Positions 1 to 13,528 of a stretch of 64,000 nt of DNA are shown here, piece by piece. The notes under the pieces were generated by a model. It had not been told where the DNA came from. It did not search any database and saw only the letters and a program-made list of their open reading frames with translations. Numbering within the stretch: the first letter of the stretch is position 1; each line of letters starts with the position of its first letter. This DNA is from Acanthacorydalis orientalis (taxonomy: Eukaryota; Arthropoda; Insecta; Megaloptera; Corydalidae). The stretch is from positions 11,799,187 to 11,863,186 of the forward strand of contig CM068320.1 in assembly GCA_034766995.1 (NCBI GenBank), given 5' to 3'. The translations under genes were made by a program, and so were the position numbers.

Positions 1-2929
1 AAATTATTCGTCTTAGTTTTAACGAATCTCTTGAGTATTTATCATCCATAACTAGTTTCCACTCTTCAGTCATCTTCAGGTAGCATGTAAATAAGATTAC
101 AAATCAATACGTATTAACAAGAATATTATACCTGCGGACAATTCAAAGCCGAAAATATTCTTAGAATTTAAGTGATTTATCATGACCAAAAAAACAGTAC
201 CGTATACCATCAGAATCATCGGTAAAAAACAGACGATTATTATATTTTTAATTAGAATAAAACTTCTTAGATTAGATATTTATTTAAAAGAAAACTAATG
301 ATTTAAATAAAATGTACCTTTTTTGTAAGAAGGTAAATTGATTTTATGTCATGTAAACTGATTTAAACAGTAATTTAAATATTTGTTGATTTAAAAAAGA
401 AAACATTTATATTTGTTTTAATTTTTTATCTGTATAAGCTATACAAAAACATATATGACTAAAATATCAAATAAAATTATAAAAAGAAAATTTTTTATAA
501 TTAAAAATATTTTTTTTATTACATTTTTTTTTTACCTCCTTCTACTAAAAGTACTATTTTTTTACATTACTTATAATAAAATTCATAGTTGAAGAATATA
601 CTTGTTTTTCTACTATACGAAAAACAATAATTTTATTTTATAAATTCTTTTAATGATAACAGATTTTTTCTATTTATTAATAGATTTATTGCACCTGCTT
701 ATTAAAATCAGTTTTAAGCACTGTGACGGAATTCACTTTCAACAATAAATGGTTTATTCCTTCACAAACGACATGTTTTTCTGATAAATAATATTCAATA
801 ATGTATTACTGATCATTTTATTATTAATTATACACATTTCAATATAAATGTCATCATCGTCAGAGCGCCAAGAAAATGCTGATAATGTTCCCTAAAGGAG
901 TAAAAAATCTTTTTATGAAAATATACTTATTTTTTTAAAAAAAATAAGCAGTTAAAATCTTTATTTTCAGTTTTAAAATATTCTTTTATTATTTTTATAG
1001 GCAATTATTTATGAGTAAGTAATCAATTAAAAATAATTGTTCAGAGTGCTTAATTTTATTACATTTGAAAATATATTCCTTACAGAAATTTAAATTTTAT
1101 TTATAATATATATATAACATATATTGAAAATAAAAATATTTCAACTTGTCACATGAATAAAATATTAAGTACCCATGATTCCTACTCAAACTTTAACAGA
1201 TACTTTAAACCTTACGACAGAATAAAACTGTTTGAATGGAAATATTGTACGAATCGACAAGCTGAAATCGAGGCATAAAGGTGTGTAGACTTGTTATCAA
1301 TCTAAATATTTAAAATCAAACATTATTAGCCTTATATGACAGATACTTAAAAAAAGAAAGAAAATATTAAATTGTTTAAGAAATTCTGTAGATATTTTTT
1401 CTTAATGATAAAATATTACAATAATATTATTTTATATTTACATGGTACCTCTCTCAACTGATTAAAATATTATGTCTTATCAATGCACAAATAAATTAAA
1501 AATCAATAAACCGTAAGATTTTCTTTTATTAAAATTTCAATTAATTATGATTGTTTATTTTAATATACTGATGAAATTAAAATCGAGTTGCACATCAGGA
1601 TATCAAAAGAAGAGCAATATCTGATCATTTATTCAATATTTGAATCAACAAATCGTTATGAGCTTTCAACATTTTTTGAAAAGAAGTTCTCATATGAGTT
1701 TATATGAAAATTTAGTCATAGTTTATTTTGACTTCCAAATAACTTCCAAATAATCACATACTATTATAAAATTAATAATGTTGATCACAGTTTTTGACCT
1801 TATTGAATTTGGTGGAAGTAATTAAATTAACATTTTGTACACCTCTATAATCTCTTATTTTTTTGCATTTTCATTAATGTACAAATAAATATATTACTCA
1901 ATTTTACATTCAATTATACGTTAAAAATTATTATTTCAATAATTCTCTTTCACATTGAATATCAAATAATCTTGCTATAAAATACAATAATGAAATTAAA
2001 ATTGTTTTTAGTATTATGGAAGCATACTTACAAAAGAACACTTATTTGCAGGTAACAAAAAAATATTTTACTGAAAGTTGCTAAAATATTTCACTCTTCT
2101 GACAATAACACTTTTTCGCTAGAAAAACAAATTGTTTCGTAAATGATATTAAAGAAAATCATAAGAAAAAATTTTGTAAATAAAAAAAACATATTTTATA
2201 ATAAAAAATAAATTTTAAATTATAACGTACCTTTCTCAGTATGATTTTAATTTCTTCCATCTTTTTCTCCATTTGTTGCATAATCATCTATACTCTGAGT
2301 TTGACACAAGAACAAATACTTTTATTATGTACTTATTTATAATCTTTAATAACATATATAAATAAAAATGACCACTATTGAGTACTAACAAATGAATTTG
2401 TATCATTCATTTAATTGATTATATTGAGCTTTCGACGAGCTTCATATTACATATTTTTCAACTTGTTAATAAATAGATTTTGAAGCTCATAACAATATAA
2501 TTTGCTTCTTAATATAATTTGTACATTATATTTTTCTTTATATCAAACTTTTTCAAATTATAAATATGCATATAATATTTTCAAATATTTATTATTATAA
2601 TTTAAATGAACGTTAAAAATGCTTTTGCTGCTAATTTATCTTTGCAATTTAAAGTAATTTTTGAGTAAAATCTAATTAAATCTAACCTTCTTGTTCATAA
2701 AATATACTTATAATGCATCAACTTGTATTTTTTATATATAAAACAGCAAATAAAAATTAATGAAAAAAAAATGTGCGCTAAATATTTTAATTGCCACTTA
2801 AAAATATTTGATATAAAACTTAAGTGAAATTATAACTACATACTTCACAATTTAAGACATAGTAAAATATAATTTTATATATAAACAAATTACAAAACCG
2901 TGATGCATATTTGATTTATATGAATATAA

Positions 2930-2967
<38 letters not shown>

Positions 2968-3296
2968 GTACGTAATGTAACATTTGAAATTACATTGATC
3001 AAATGTACGAATTGAATGATATGGAAAATAAAATGTATAATTTAAATATTCGAACACGCATTCTTATTCAAAATAAATAAATTTAATAATTAATTTATGT
3101 AATCAGTACATTACTAATACCATAAGATAATTTTTTACGCTCTATTAAAAATTATTATGAAATAACTGAGAGAATATTAAAAAAGAAAAGAACATCAATT
3201 TACTTTTTATGGAAAATATGAAAAAATAAAGCTTATAGATATAAAAATTATACATATTAGTGAAATGAAGTATTATTGAAGTATTATGATATGAAG

Positions 3297-3334
<38 letters not shown>

Positions 3335-3367
3335 ATATATATATATATATGTATATATATGTATATG

Positions 3368-3404
<37 letters not shown>

Positions 3405-3428
3405 GTATATACATGTGTGTGTGTGTGT
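3297..3428. repeat. Compound (TA)n/(GT)n microsatellite
   Basis: About 130 bp of TA repeats with interspersed GTATATAT units, ending in a run of GT. It explains the open frame on the minus strand, which is not a gene. Confidence 0.9.
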
Positions 3429-4050
3429 TTATAAGTGTATACTCAGCCATATACAATGACTTGTAGTACCCGATAAATAATATCCATATAAACTGAAAGG
3501 GTAAGACAACGTTTATCTGCAAATCAAACATACAGTATAAAATAAAATTATAATATTACTATGTCGTAAATAAGATAATTTAATATTTCTTACATAAGTA
3601 GCAAATATATATATATATATATATATATAAAAGTGTAAAATAATTTTTACCTACTTTTCTTTTTACTGTTTAATTTGCGTTCATTATGTTTTTTAATTAA
3701 ACAAACCATTATTATTTCTTAATATTACGAGTAATATGCTGATTGATCTTTGTGAAAAAAATTCAAGCGTGATAATTGAATATGAATACATATATATATA
3801 TATATTACGATAGGAATGATCACGTGTTTAAAATTATATTAGATCTTTATAAAAAAAATGAGAATGATTATTCAGTCTTGTGCTTAAAGTTAAATGTAAC
3901 CTTGCAATGAATCCAGTGTGCATTATCAAAAACATTTAAGATTAGTTTGAAAAGGGAAATTAATATAATTAAAGGTTTTGTTTCTTTTGAAAGTCCTACT
4001 ACCGGATGATTTATCCTAACGAGGTGTGCTAACAAATATTTTTTTATATT

Positions 4051-4093
<43 letters not shown>

Positions 4094-4883
4094 ATGTGTG
4101 TGTGCGTGTGTTTCTTTCAAAATATTTATTATTACAGTAATAAATTCCGTTTATTTTTTTAAATTTATTTTCTAATGATACTGAGTTTCAATTAATGAAA
4201 TATATTAATCAAATTAAGGACATTTTAAATCAATTCTAACTGTAAATATTATATTTCACTAAAATATATTAATTTTGTCAATGTGTTTAAAAAAATATTC
4301 AAAAAAGTTATAAAATTGTCTTGAACATCGATTATTGAAAAATAAAAATGAAAACTAAAAAGTCGAAAGCGGATAAAAATCTGTATCAAAATGATATTTG
4401 AATTTTGAACTTAAACTATTATTTATTATATGCTAAAAAACGCAGCTGGGTTATTATTTATTTACAAAAGGAGACTGAAACACGAAAATGATTTTATAAG
4501 ATCTTAATAAACTTTATATTTTATTTTTTCTTTAGTCATGTTTAGAAATAAAAAAATTAAATTATTTATTCACACACACTAATCTCGGTACTTATCTTTT
4601 TTAACATATTTACTTCAATGTAACTTGTTAATTCATCGACAAAAACCTAAAAACATAAACAGCAACGCATTGAATGTTTTATGTTTATTTATAATTTTCT
4701 TATTTGAGATACTGTGAACTAATTTGAAAAGATTTCTTATCTAAAAATCATCTCGCAATAAGGCCATAACGAATTATGCTCATAAAAACTACATTATGAA
4801 ATCTATACTTCCCATCTATGTATCTATGTATATGTTCTCGTTTCATTTCTGTATTATTTATTATTCGTATTTTTTATTTATGC

Positions 4884-5010
4884 ATGTGTATATATATATA
4901 TGTATATATATGTATATGTATATGTATATGTATATATATGTATATATATGTATATGTATATATATGTATATATATATATGTATATGTATATATATATATG
5001 TATATATATG

Positions 5011-5087
<77 letters not shown>

Positions 5088-5166
5088 TATGTATATATAC
5101 ATATATATGTTTATATACATATATATGTATATATATATATATATATATTTAATTATATATATATAT
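4884..5166. repeat. Long (TA)n tract with TG interruptions
   Basis: About 280 bp made almost only of TATATA with regularly spaced TATG and TACA variants. All three forward frames and one reverse frame stay open because the repeat contains no stop codon. These frames should not be annotated as proteins. Confidence 0.9.
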
Positions 5167-5855
5167 GTACGTATGTAAATAGTATTTATTTAAGGTTTTC
5201 TTATGAGTTTTAATGAATAATACTCAGTCTTTTCAAAGAAGAAAGTAAACTACATTTATTTGAAATCATAAAAACCTGATAGTTCGATAAAAGAGATACC
5301 GAATTATTCACTTCTTTTTTCATCTCATTAGAAGATAATTTTAAATACAATCTTATCATGGGAAGTCGACTTTAAATATAGACAAATCAGAATTGATGTT
5401 AAGTGAAGAAATCGTTATGGTTTTTATGATTATCTCGAGTGTATTAAAGGACTGGCCTATTTTTCGCTTATAATGTCCATTTCGTGTGACGACAGCAGCA
5501 GTACAATTAAGACAACTGTTTTTTTATATTATTCTCTATACGCACTGGGGCAAATCACTACTTACCTTTGCTGTAATTTTATACATTTGCTCTTTTTTTT
5601 TGTTAATAAATATGAATATGCGTGGTCACTTTGAATGTCAGTGGGTTATTTAACTTTTTTAAATTATTTTGGTGCTCTACAGATGATAATTATTCTAATA
5701 ATACCCTAAATGTGAAAACATCGTTAAAACCATGTAAAGTGTAAATCTCTTAACAATGTGTGAAAATAATTATTTTTTTTTGTTTTGCACGATTATGAAT
5801 ATTTATGTTTTTTATTAAATTTTAATTCATATTTTCACATAGCTTATAAATGTAC

Positions 5856-5860
<5 letters not shown>

Positions 5861-5926
<66 letters not shown>

Positions 5927-5990
5927 TATATATATACACACACATATATATATATATACACACACACACACACTCATGCACACACACACA
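5861..5990. repeat. (TA)n followed by (CA)n
   Basis: A pure TA run of about 57 bp passes into mixed TATA/CACA and then into CA repeats. It directly abuts the left inverted terminal repeat of the mariner element that starts at 5995. Confidence 0.9.
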
Positions 5991-5994
5991 CGCA

Positions 5995-7283
5995 CGAGGG
6001 CGATTCGAAAAGTTCACGGCTTAACTATGAAAGAGTATAACTTGAGTTTTTAAATTACTTTTATTTCTCAAAATGGTCTCCCTGAACTTCAATGCACTTC
6101 ATCCTGCCATGCTCCAGTGCTTTATGCCATCCCGAAAATCCTTTTCTTAGCGGTATTCAAAATATAGATTCACTGTTGCTGTCTGTACTTCATCTGATGA
6201 ACATCGCCTATCATTAATGATTTTTTAAGTTTGGGGAACAGATGAAAATCTGAGAAGGCCAAATCTGGAGAATAGGCTGGATGTGGTAGTAAGTTGTATT
6301 TCAATTCAGTGAGTTTTATCATAGATAAACATTTATATGGAGACGTGCGTTGTCCTGATGTAAAATGATTTTTTTCTTTAATAAACCTGAACTTTTCTCA
6401 CGAATTGTTTGATCGAGTCGATCCAAAACTTTAGCATAATACTCTCCCGTTATCGTTTGATCCTTTGGTAAGAAGTCAATTAGCAGGATCCCTTTAGCAT
6501 CCCAAAAAATTGAAGCCATAACATTTCCAACGGATAAAACTGATTTTGCTTTTTATGGCTGAGAATCGCCATTTTTTTTCCTTTGATTGTTGTTTGACTC
6601 TGGTGTGTAATGGTGAATCAGTCTCATCTGTAGTCACAAATTTCCGGATAAAGTCAGTCTATCTCCTAATAGCTTTGGAAAATTTGTACTCGAATGCGTT
6701 TCTAATTAATTGCCAGTTAACGCTCCACCCATCTTGTCGTTAGCTTTTTTTTTACCTAACTCTTCAGTTAGGATGTGATACACGCGTTCATCTGAATCAC
6801 CCAGAACCTTGTCAGTTTGGGACACCTTTATTCGTCGATCTTGTAAGATAATATCGTGCACTTTGTGGATGATGATATCATCTGTTGTTGCAGTTTTCGA
6901 ACATTCACTATGCGGGTTGTCGTCTAAACTTACACGGCTAGATTTAAATTCAGCTGCCCACTACTTTACGGTTGTATACGAAGATGCTCTATCACCCAGT
7001 ACATTTTTCATCCAATTGAAGCTTTCTGTTGGTGTTGTCTTTTTTGACAAAAAATTGTATCAGCGCATGATGTTCAACTTTATCCATATCAACGGCACAA
7101 AAAGAGCTTTATTTAAATTGTTGTCTGCAACAAAGTGCATGACACATTAATTATAGTCTTTGAGGTTATGTATAAGATATATATATATATATATATATAT
7201 ATATCGCTTTGTAAGTCGTCACACATATTAAAAACATTACCGCCACTTATATGTTAAGCCACGACCTTTTCAAATCACCATCG
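5995..7283 (-). mobile_element. Near full-length, inactivated mariner element
   Basis: The two ends form an imperfect inverted repeat of about 31 bp: CGAGGGCGATTCGAAAAGTT at the left aligns with the reverse complement of the right end (CGATGGTGATTTGAAAAGGT), and both continue to GGCTTAAC, with about 6 mismatches in all. The length of 1289 bp is the usual size of a complete mariner. The flanks read CA at both sides, not the canonical TA, which may mean a mutated target duplication. An (AT)n stretch at about 7176-7204 lies inside the element near its right end, between the transposase start and the terminal repeat. The transposase is on the minus strand and is broken. Confidence 0.85.
6061..7087 (-). 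pseudogene. mariner transposase pseudogene
   Basis: Reading the minus strand from the ATG at 7087 gives an N-terminus starting MDKVEHHALIQFFVKKD, typical of the mariner helix-turn-helix domain. Stops and frame changes follow soon after. Further on, the catalytic pieces are visible in different frames: FVTTDET (first Asp), LHQDNARLH (second Asp) in a 66-codon open stretch at 6319-6519, and YSPDLAFSDFHLFPKLK (third Asp). The last readable piece ends CIEVQGDHFEK followed by a stop at 6061-6063, the usual mariner C-terminus. All three Asp codons survive, but several frameshifts and stops rule out a working enzyme. The plus-strand open frames at 6546-6743 and 6809-7150 are antisense shadows. Confidence 0.85.
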
Positions 7284-10117
7284 CATATATTTGTTTGCAT
7301 TATGTATGTATATATACATATATATGTATATATATATACATACACATACATTTTTTCTTCAATCTCTTATTCAGTGAGCAGTAGTCTACTAAAAAAATTC
7401 ATTAAAAAGCAATAATATTCTTTGTAGTTGTGACAACGTAGAGTTTTTCTATCAATTGTAAAAATCTTAACATATTTTTTTGTGAAGACAGGGAATTGTA
7501 TGTGATATTTTAAGGTAATTAACAAAAAAATATTTGATTTGCAGATTTATCAGTTCTATTCTTTAACATAATTTATAAATATTTTAAATTGAACATCCTA
7601 TAAGTACATTAAAAAAGGTAGATTTAACAAAAAATGTTATAATGAATACTTTTAAAATACGTCACGTGATTTTTAATTTTTTAATGTTAAATTTTTCAAA
7701 AGTTTTTATTTAAAGTACTTCTTTCTACAGTATATAATTAAATTAAAATATAAATTAAATTATCATCACTCAATGCATATATATCATTACTTCAAAAAAT
7801 ATTTTTCAGTCAAAATTTACAAATCAAAAATTCAACCTCATAAAATAATCTTAGTCTATTATATTTAGTCAGTATATTGAATATGTGTAAATTCCATTTC
7901 AACTGAAATAATATTTTGCGATATGTTTGACGGGTATGATGAATGACGGGTATTCTGACTGTCCTTTAAAAGAAGATGGGCCTGGAAAATAACACATACA
8001 TAGTTTTCAACGATGGTAAAGATTTGTATTTGTTATTTATTAATAAAAAAAGTCTCTAATTTTATCGCAGAAAAGATGATTCGCCTAGATATTTTTTTTA
8101 AAAAAGTATATTAATTTAAAGTATTTATTCATTTATTGATTCGGTTTCTTTAGAATTAACTATATATTTGTATTCAATTGTTTAAAAATATTTCAAAAAT
8201 CATCTGGATTAAATTTTAAAAATGCAAATTAAAATGTAATGTGAGCTAAAATATGTAATATAAATATTATCTCATACAAGTGTGAAAAGGTACGAAAATA
8301 ATTTAAAACAAAATGGGTTTTTTTTAAAAAAAAAACAGTGCAATAAATTTGATATAATGAACAAAAAAATCGCATAAATGTTCTTTTTAAATACTTGATT
8401 TGAATCCAAGCGCTAAGAACATTAGTTGTTGACGCGCCATTAAACTTCAAATAATCACCTCAATTTGAATTTATTTCAAAATTATGTTCTGAAGCTACAT
8501 GTAAATTACGGTATTAAATCAAATTATTATTACATAATTATTCAATATTTCAATGCTTATATGTTTGTAAAGTAAACTTCATTTACAAATTACTTTTCAG
8601 GAATATATTAGCAAAATATTCAAAAATTCATTGGCTAATAACTGGCATTTCGAATTAAAAAATGGAATAATTCAATTAATTTTTGACTCTTATAAACATT
8701 TAATCGTTTTTATAAAAAAGAAGACATTAATGATATTATAAATGAATCATGTAAAAGTTTTAATTTGTAAAATAAATAAAAATTACAAATATAAGAAGAA
8801 ACTTAAGAATAACGTAAATTTTACTTAAATATAAAAGCAAATGAAATAATCTAAAACATTACAACGTTGAGGTTCAGACAGAAATTATTATGTCCAAAAA
8901 CATGACTTTCCAGGAAAGGATTTCTACGTACACATGATTTATAGACAAAGGATTTCTTAAAAATGTACTCTAAAATACGGCATACAACTAAGACTGGAAG
9001 AAGACTAAGACTGCAAAGTAATTTTTCTATTGAAATAAGTCAAAGAAAAAAAGTTTAAAATTAATAACTTCTTTGTTCTAATTATCATCATATTTTTAAA
9101 TCGTCAGAATTTTTGTTTTCTACTTAACTTTGGCACGTGTGCCACATTCAATTATGCCATTATTAAGTCTCTAAAATTTATTCGGAAACATACGTGTCAA
9201 AACTAGTAATGGAAAATAGAAACTAAGATAATCTAAAAGGACCCAAACCATTAAGACAATACTATCATGAGATTATAATTAAAAAACAAAAGTTATATTT
9301 TAGTGACTTCTGCGTCAAATATGGCTGTATTTGTCCTGAAAATAATCTTTCAATAAAAAAAAGTTATGAAATACATGTATATATTGGTACATTTACATAT
9401 AAACAATCTGCATTTTATATATTTCCCTAGAAATACTTTATTCATATTTAAGTTTATTATAAAACCAATAAAATATTTTGTTATTTCAAAAAACATATAT
9501 TAGTTTATATATTTACTATTTATATATGAGTTTGCATTAAATATTTTATTTTTACTGCTAACACAAGATCATTTAAAATGTTTTAATGATAAAATTGAAT
9601 TAATTCTTACTAAAGTATTAAAGTTAAAATTATTATCCGTTTTTAAATGCTTGAAATGACTCAAAATTTTAATGAATGAAAAACATTAACTTAAATAAAT
9701 TCATTTCATAAAATTTAGTCATTTTATTTTAATTTTCCGTTTTCATATATATTCATATATATTATTTTTTGCAATGAATTGCATACATTAATCTACTTTT
9801 AAAAATGAGACCAACTACTGGCTTGCAATCTACATTATAAATAATTACATTATAATAAGTGATTTTATAAAGAAATGGTATGATTTCTGTTTGAATAAAT
9901 ATAACATGTATTAACTACGTCATGATAAAATAATAGCTTTTTTAAATATATATATTTATACATAAACGTAAGCTAGTGCATAAAATTGATAGTAATGAAA
10001 TTTACGTTACAATAAATTGGTTGAAACCTAATTAAAACAATTAATACATTTGAATGGCTTAGAATGTAAACATTAAATGCATCATTGTGTTTATCAACTG
10101 ATACTAACACTAATATA
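7284..10117. other. AT-rich intergenic DNA, nothing recognised
   Basis: About 2.8 kb between two mariner elements. It contains a short TA/CA mix at 7303-7350 and low-complexity AT-rich sequence. The minus-strand open frame at 8229-8450 has no family resemblance and no codon structure that I can support as a gene. Confidence 0.5.
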
Positions 10118-11034
10118 CGAGGTCAGACAATTAAGTAATGCGACAAAATTCAAAAATCGAGTATATTTAAAAATTAAGGTACATCGCTGCGATCCCCTTC
10201 AAAGTAGTCCCCTCCCGCATCTATACACTTATTCCAGCGAGTTTTTCAGTTTTCGTAACAATTCTGGAACACTTCTTGTGGGACCTCTCCGAGTACCCTC
10301 GTCACAGATTCTTGGATATCTTCAACGGAGTCAAAATGTCGACCTTTAACGAATTATTTCATATGGGGGAATAGGAAAAAGTCGCAGGGTGATATGTCCG
10401 GAGAATAGGGCGGTTGTGGTAACGTTTCGATGCCTTTAGACGCCAAAAACTGAGAGACACTGAACGCACTGTGACAGGGAGCATTGTCGTGATGCAGAAC
10501 CCAAGTCTTCGCGATCTCTGGACGCACTCTGAGCACCCTTTTTCGTAATTTTTCGAGCACATTGCGGTAGAATACTTGATTTACGGTTTGTCCAGGTGGT
10601 ACGAACTCTTTGTGAACCACCCCTTTGCTGTCGAAGAAGCAAATCAACATGGTTTTCACTTTAAAATCGCCTTTTTTAAAATGCCCTTTCTTAAAATCGG
10701 CATGCCACCGAAGCACCTGACTACGACTCAGGGCATCACTACCATACACTTTAAGCACTTTTTCATAAGTTTCTGTCGCGGTTTCGCCGAGTTTTGCACA
10801 AAATTTTATCGCGCACCGTTGCTCTAAATTTCTCTGTTCCATTTTCGTGACATGCACTACTCGCTCGTTGTTACAAAACACTAAACAGCTGGCGAAGAAA
10901 TAATCGTACGAGGGTGGTCAAGGTCTCAATCGAGAGAGTAGGGATCTACTATTACGGTGGCGGAGTTACAAGTTCGCAGTGTTACCACAGGCCGAGAAAA
11001 AAAATCGGTCGCATTACTTAATTGTCTGACCTCG
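10118..11034 (-). mobile_element. mariner deletion derivative, copy 1 (917 bp)
   Basis: The element has perfect 27-bp inverted terminal repeats, starting CGAGGTCAGACAATTAAGTA at both ends, and is flanked by TA at 10116-10117 and 11035-11036, the canonical mariner target duplication. It is about 370 bp shorter than a typical mariner because the middle of the transposase is missing. Its sister copy at 20744-21660 has exactly the same length and the same deletion. Transposition in trans by a complete relative elsewhere is the likely source. Confidence 0.93.
10174..10842 (-). pseudogene. Internally deleted mariner transposase (copy 1)
   Basis: I chose the start at MEQRNLEQRCAIKF because mariner proteins usually begin just before this helix-turn-helix region; an open frame runs 13 codons further upstream. 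The HTH domain runs to about RWHADFKKG and is then joined in frame to TMLICFFDSKG of the catalytic domain. This removes the linker and the first catalytic Asp. The second and third Asp are present (LHHDNAPCHS and SPDISPCDFFLFP, 34 residues between them, i.e. D34D). A premature stop (AAA to TAA) follows HMK, after which the frame continues to the normal C-terminus at 10174. Overlapping frames on both strands are shadows. Confidence 0.85.
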
Positions 11035-11859
11035 TATGTTGATCAGTATTTACTAAAATCGACATTTATACTCCTTGCTTACATTTATTTAGCTTTCTTA
11101 AAAAAATATTATAATCTTATAGAATAAATAATGGCAATATAACAAAATTTACACAATCTAAAAACGAAATGTTTAGATATAAATCTTCGTCAACGAATTA
11201 TTATAATTATATTTATTATTTATCGATTTTCCGTTCTGATGAAAACTTTTTCTTTTATATTTTAAATGATTTTTGTCATAAAGAGTATCAGAACGTTAAA
11301 ACAATATTAAACGACATGTTTAGATAAAATACAAATTGTATCTAAAAAAACTGATCATTATGTTTATATACTTTTACAATCCACTGCTAGATCGAGAATT
11401 CATTCATTTTTTTCCAAGTTGAACAAATCAATACCTCTTTTCTACACACTTACAATATATTACCCAAGATCGTTATCCTATTTATTTTTTAATCTCTTCT
11501 TGATCTTTTTTATATTTTTGCTTCTAACCAATAATTTTTATTCTTCATTTATTATCTTTTTTTTGCAATGTATCTCAACTATCACCAATGTATTTCAAAC
11601 TACTCATTTTTCTTCTTTTGTCTGTGTCATAATTTCTGTTTTATGTGTTTATTCTACTATTCTCTCTTCTCTAGTCAGTTCTGGGATATCTCTTTTTATA
11701 CTTCTCTTCATTTACTAAAGTAGCTACATCATTCAAATGTTTGAAACTCACATTTCTTTTACATTGGTAATATAGGATAAATAAATTTATAAAATATTTT
11801 CTTCTTAAATAAAATAGAAATTTCGGCATAATATTAAAGCATTTCGTTCAAATGACATC

Positions 11860-11906
<47 letters not shown>
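11035..11906. other. AT-rich intergenic DNA
   Basis: About 870 bp without a recognisable gene. The plus-strand open frame at 11419-11718 is rich in Phe, Leu, Ser and Ile, as expected from T-rich DNA, and matches no family I know. An (AT)n tract at about 11863-11906 ends the interval. Confidence 0.5.
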
Positions 11907-11908
<2 letters not shown>

Positions 11909-12153
11909 GGGCGGGACATATCGCAAGAAGAGAGGACAACCGATGGACGAGAGAAATTATTGACTGGGAACCAAGGAATATAAAAAGACCCAGAAGAGAC
12001 CAATGAACAGATGGGATAAGGATATTAAAAACTTTCTTGGAAAAGTTTGGAAGAGAGGCACTGAATCGAACAAAATGGAAAATCATGGAAGAGGCCTTCA
12101 TCCAGCAGTGGATTAACAGAGGCTGAAGATGATGATGATGATGATGATGATGA
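11907..12153 (+). mobile_element. 3' tail of an RTE-like non-LTR retrotransposon
   Basis: The plus strand encodes the C-terminal tail found in many insect endonuclease/reverse-transcriptase elements: WAGHIARREDNRWTREIIDW, then a single in-frame TGA, then REALNRTKW and EEAFIQQWINRG before a stop at 12124-12126. After the stop comes a GAT-repeat tail of about 25 bp, as is common for RTE-clade retroposons. The copy is heavily 5' truncated and begins exactly where an (AT)n tract ends; another (AT)n follows at about 12155-12182. The clade assignment is inferred from motif and tail, not from a search. The minus-strand open frame over this interval is a shadow. Confidence 0.8.
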
Positions 12154-12579
12154 GGAGCATATATATATATATATATATATATTAAAATATTATATAAAAA
12201 TATTAGAATACATTTTAATTTACAAAAAAAACCCGTTATATTAATTACTTTATGTTAATATAAATATAACTTAAAATTCTTATGTTAATCTTAAAATTAA
12301 ATACAACTAGCAACTACATAATTTATTCTAACTCTATTATTAGGAATATTTTAATGTTGAATAAAAGCTCTAATTGAAGCATTAAATTTATTAATATATT
12401 CATAAAATTAAAATTTTACCAAATTAAAATTAACAGATTCTATAATTTATCCTGTATAGGTTTAAATTTTTACATAACTTAATGATTCACGAGTATATAA
12501 ATAGTATTATTTTATACAATACATAAAATTATCTCTCTTTTATATCTGCTCATTATATAGATAATGCAACTTTAACTTT

Positions 12580-12675
12580 CAGATGAAGGTATTAAAAAGA
12601 ACGTAAAAATTAAAAAAAAAATATTATCGCATAGTTAGTATTGTAGTTCAATTGTATTTTAGTATTGAATTGAAG
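12580..12675 (-). repeat. Degenerate relative of the fold-back MITE at 40105
   Basis: The segment starts AGATGAAGGTATTAAAAAGA and ends with ATTGTATTTTAGTATTGAAT. It aligns, with small gaps, to the reverse complement of the right arm and centre of the palindromic element at 40105-40293. Only one arm is present. The alignment was made by eye. Confidence 0.6.
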
Positions 12676-12739
12676 TTTATACAATTAAATCAACACCTCT
12701 CAAATGTTCAGGCATCTAAAGTATGTATATGTATATATG

Positions 12740-12781
<42 letters not shown>

Positions 12782-12806
12782 TATGTACACATATATATAT
12801 ATATAT

Positions 12807-12843
<37 letters not shown>

Positions 12844-13359
12844 CATATAATATTTGAATGCCTACTTAAAACGATTTAATTCGAATTCTATAACAATATT
12901 ATTTTCTTTTACTTTTCAATAGAAATGAGTCTATAATATAAATGTTTGATATTAAAATAAAATATAACATTTTAAATGGAAGTGTGGATATTAAATGTTA
13001 AGTTAATTTATAAAAAAATCATTGTATATAACTTTTCAATCTTTACTTTTCCTGTACATACTTTTCGATCATGAAATAAATTTCTGGCCATAAATTAAGA
13101 TCATATTTATTATAAATAATATCGATTCACTTTTTTCCGTGCAGTAAGTACTCAAAAGTATGTTCAATAATAATGTATACTTTTGTAATAATTAACATAT
13201 AGTCTCAATTTAAGTCTATCGTAAGTTAAATCTATTCCATGACTCAAAATTATATACAAGAAGAGAAAAGACTGAAATATAATATACAATAATTTCAGAA
13301 ATTAATTAAATATTTAATAATCGCATTCGTTTTTATTATATTTGATAGAAAGAAAATAA

Positions 13360-13406
<47 letters not shown>

Positions 13407-13488
13407 ATATATACAAAATATATTATTATTTTATTGCTAGCTTAAAATGTAATTGCCTAAGTGTTGCCTTTCTCCATAGTATGCTCAG

Positions 13489-13528
<40 letters not shown>

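Larger units (their letters stand above)
1..5994. other. AT-rich intergenic DNA with microsatellites
   Basis: I see no coding region with a recognisable family here. The long open frames at 3145-3531 and 4796-5213 are translations of TA/CA repeats (Tyr-Ile or His-Thr strings). Besides the tracts listed separately there are short (AT)n runs at about 2931-2962, 3605-3629, 3789-3806 and 4052-4110, the last grading into (GT)n. A slightly less AT-rich patch at about 5400-5560 shows no recognisable motif. Confidence 0.6.

Noticed and set aside
4796..5213. Overlapping open frames of up to 131 codons
   Set aside because: Carried by a (TA)n tract without stop codons; composition is Tyr-Ile only.
6546..7150. 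Two plus-strand open frames of 65 and 113 codons
   Set aside because: They lie antisense to the mariner transposase remains.
10576..10827. Plus-strand open frame of 83 codons, also at 21202-21453
   Set aside because: It is present in both mariner copies because it is the antisense of the transposase; no independent support.
11419..11718. Hydrophobic 99-codon open frame
   Set aside because: Phe/Leu/Ile/Ser-rich composition follows from T-rich DNA; no Kozak context, splice signals or family match.
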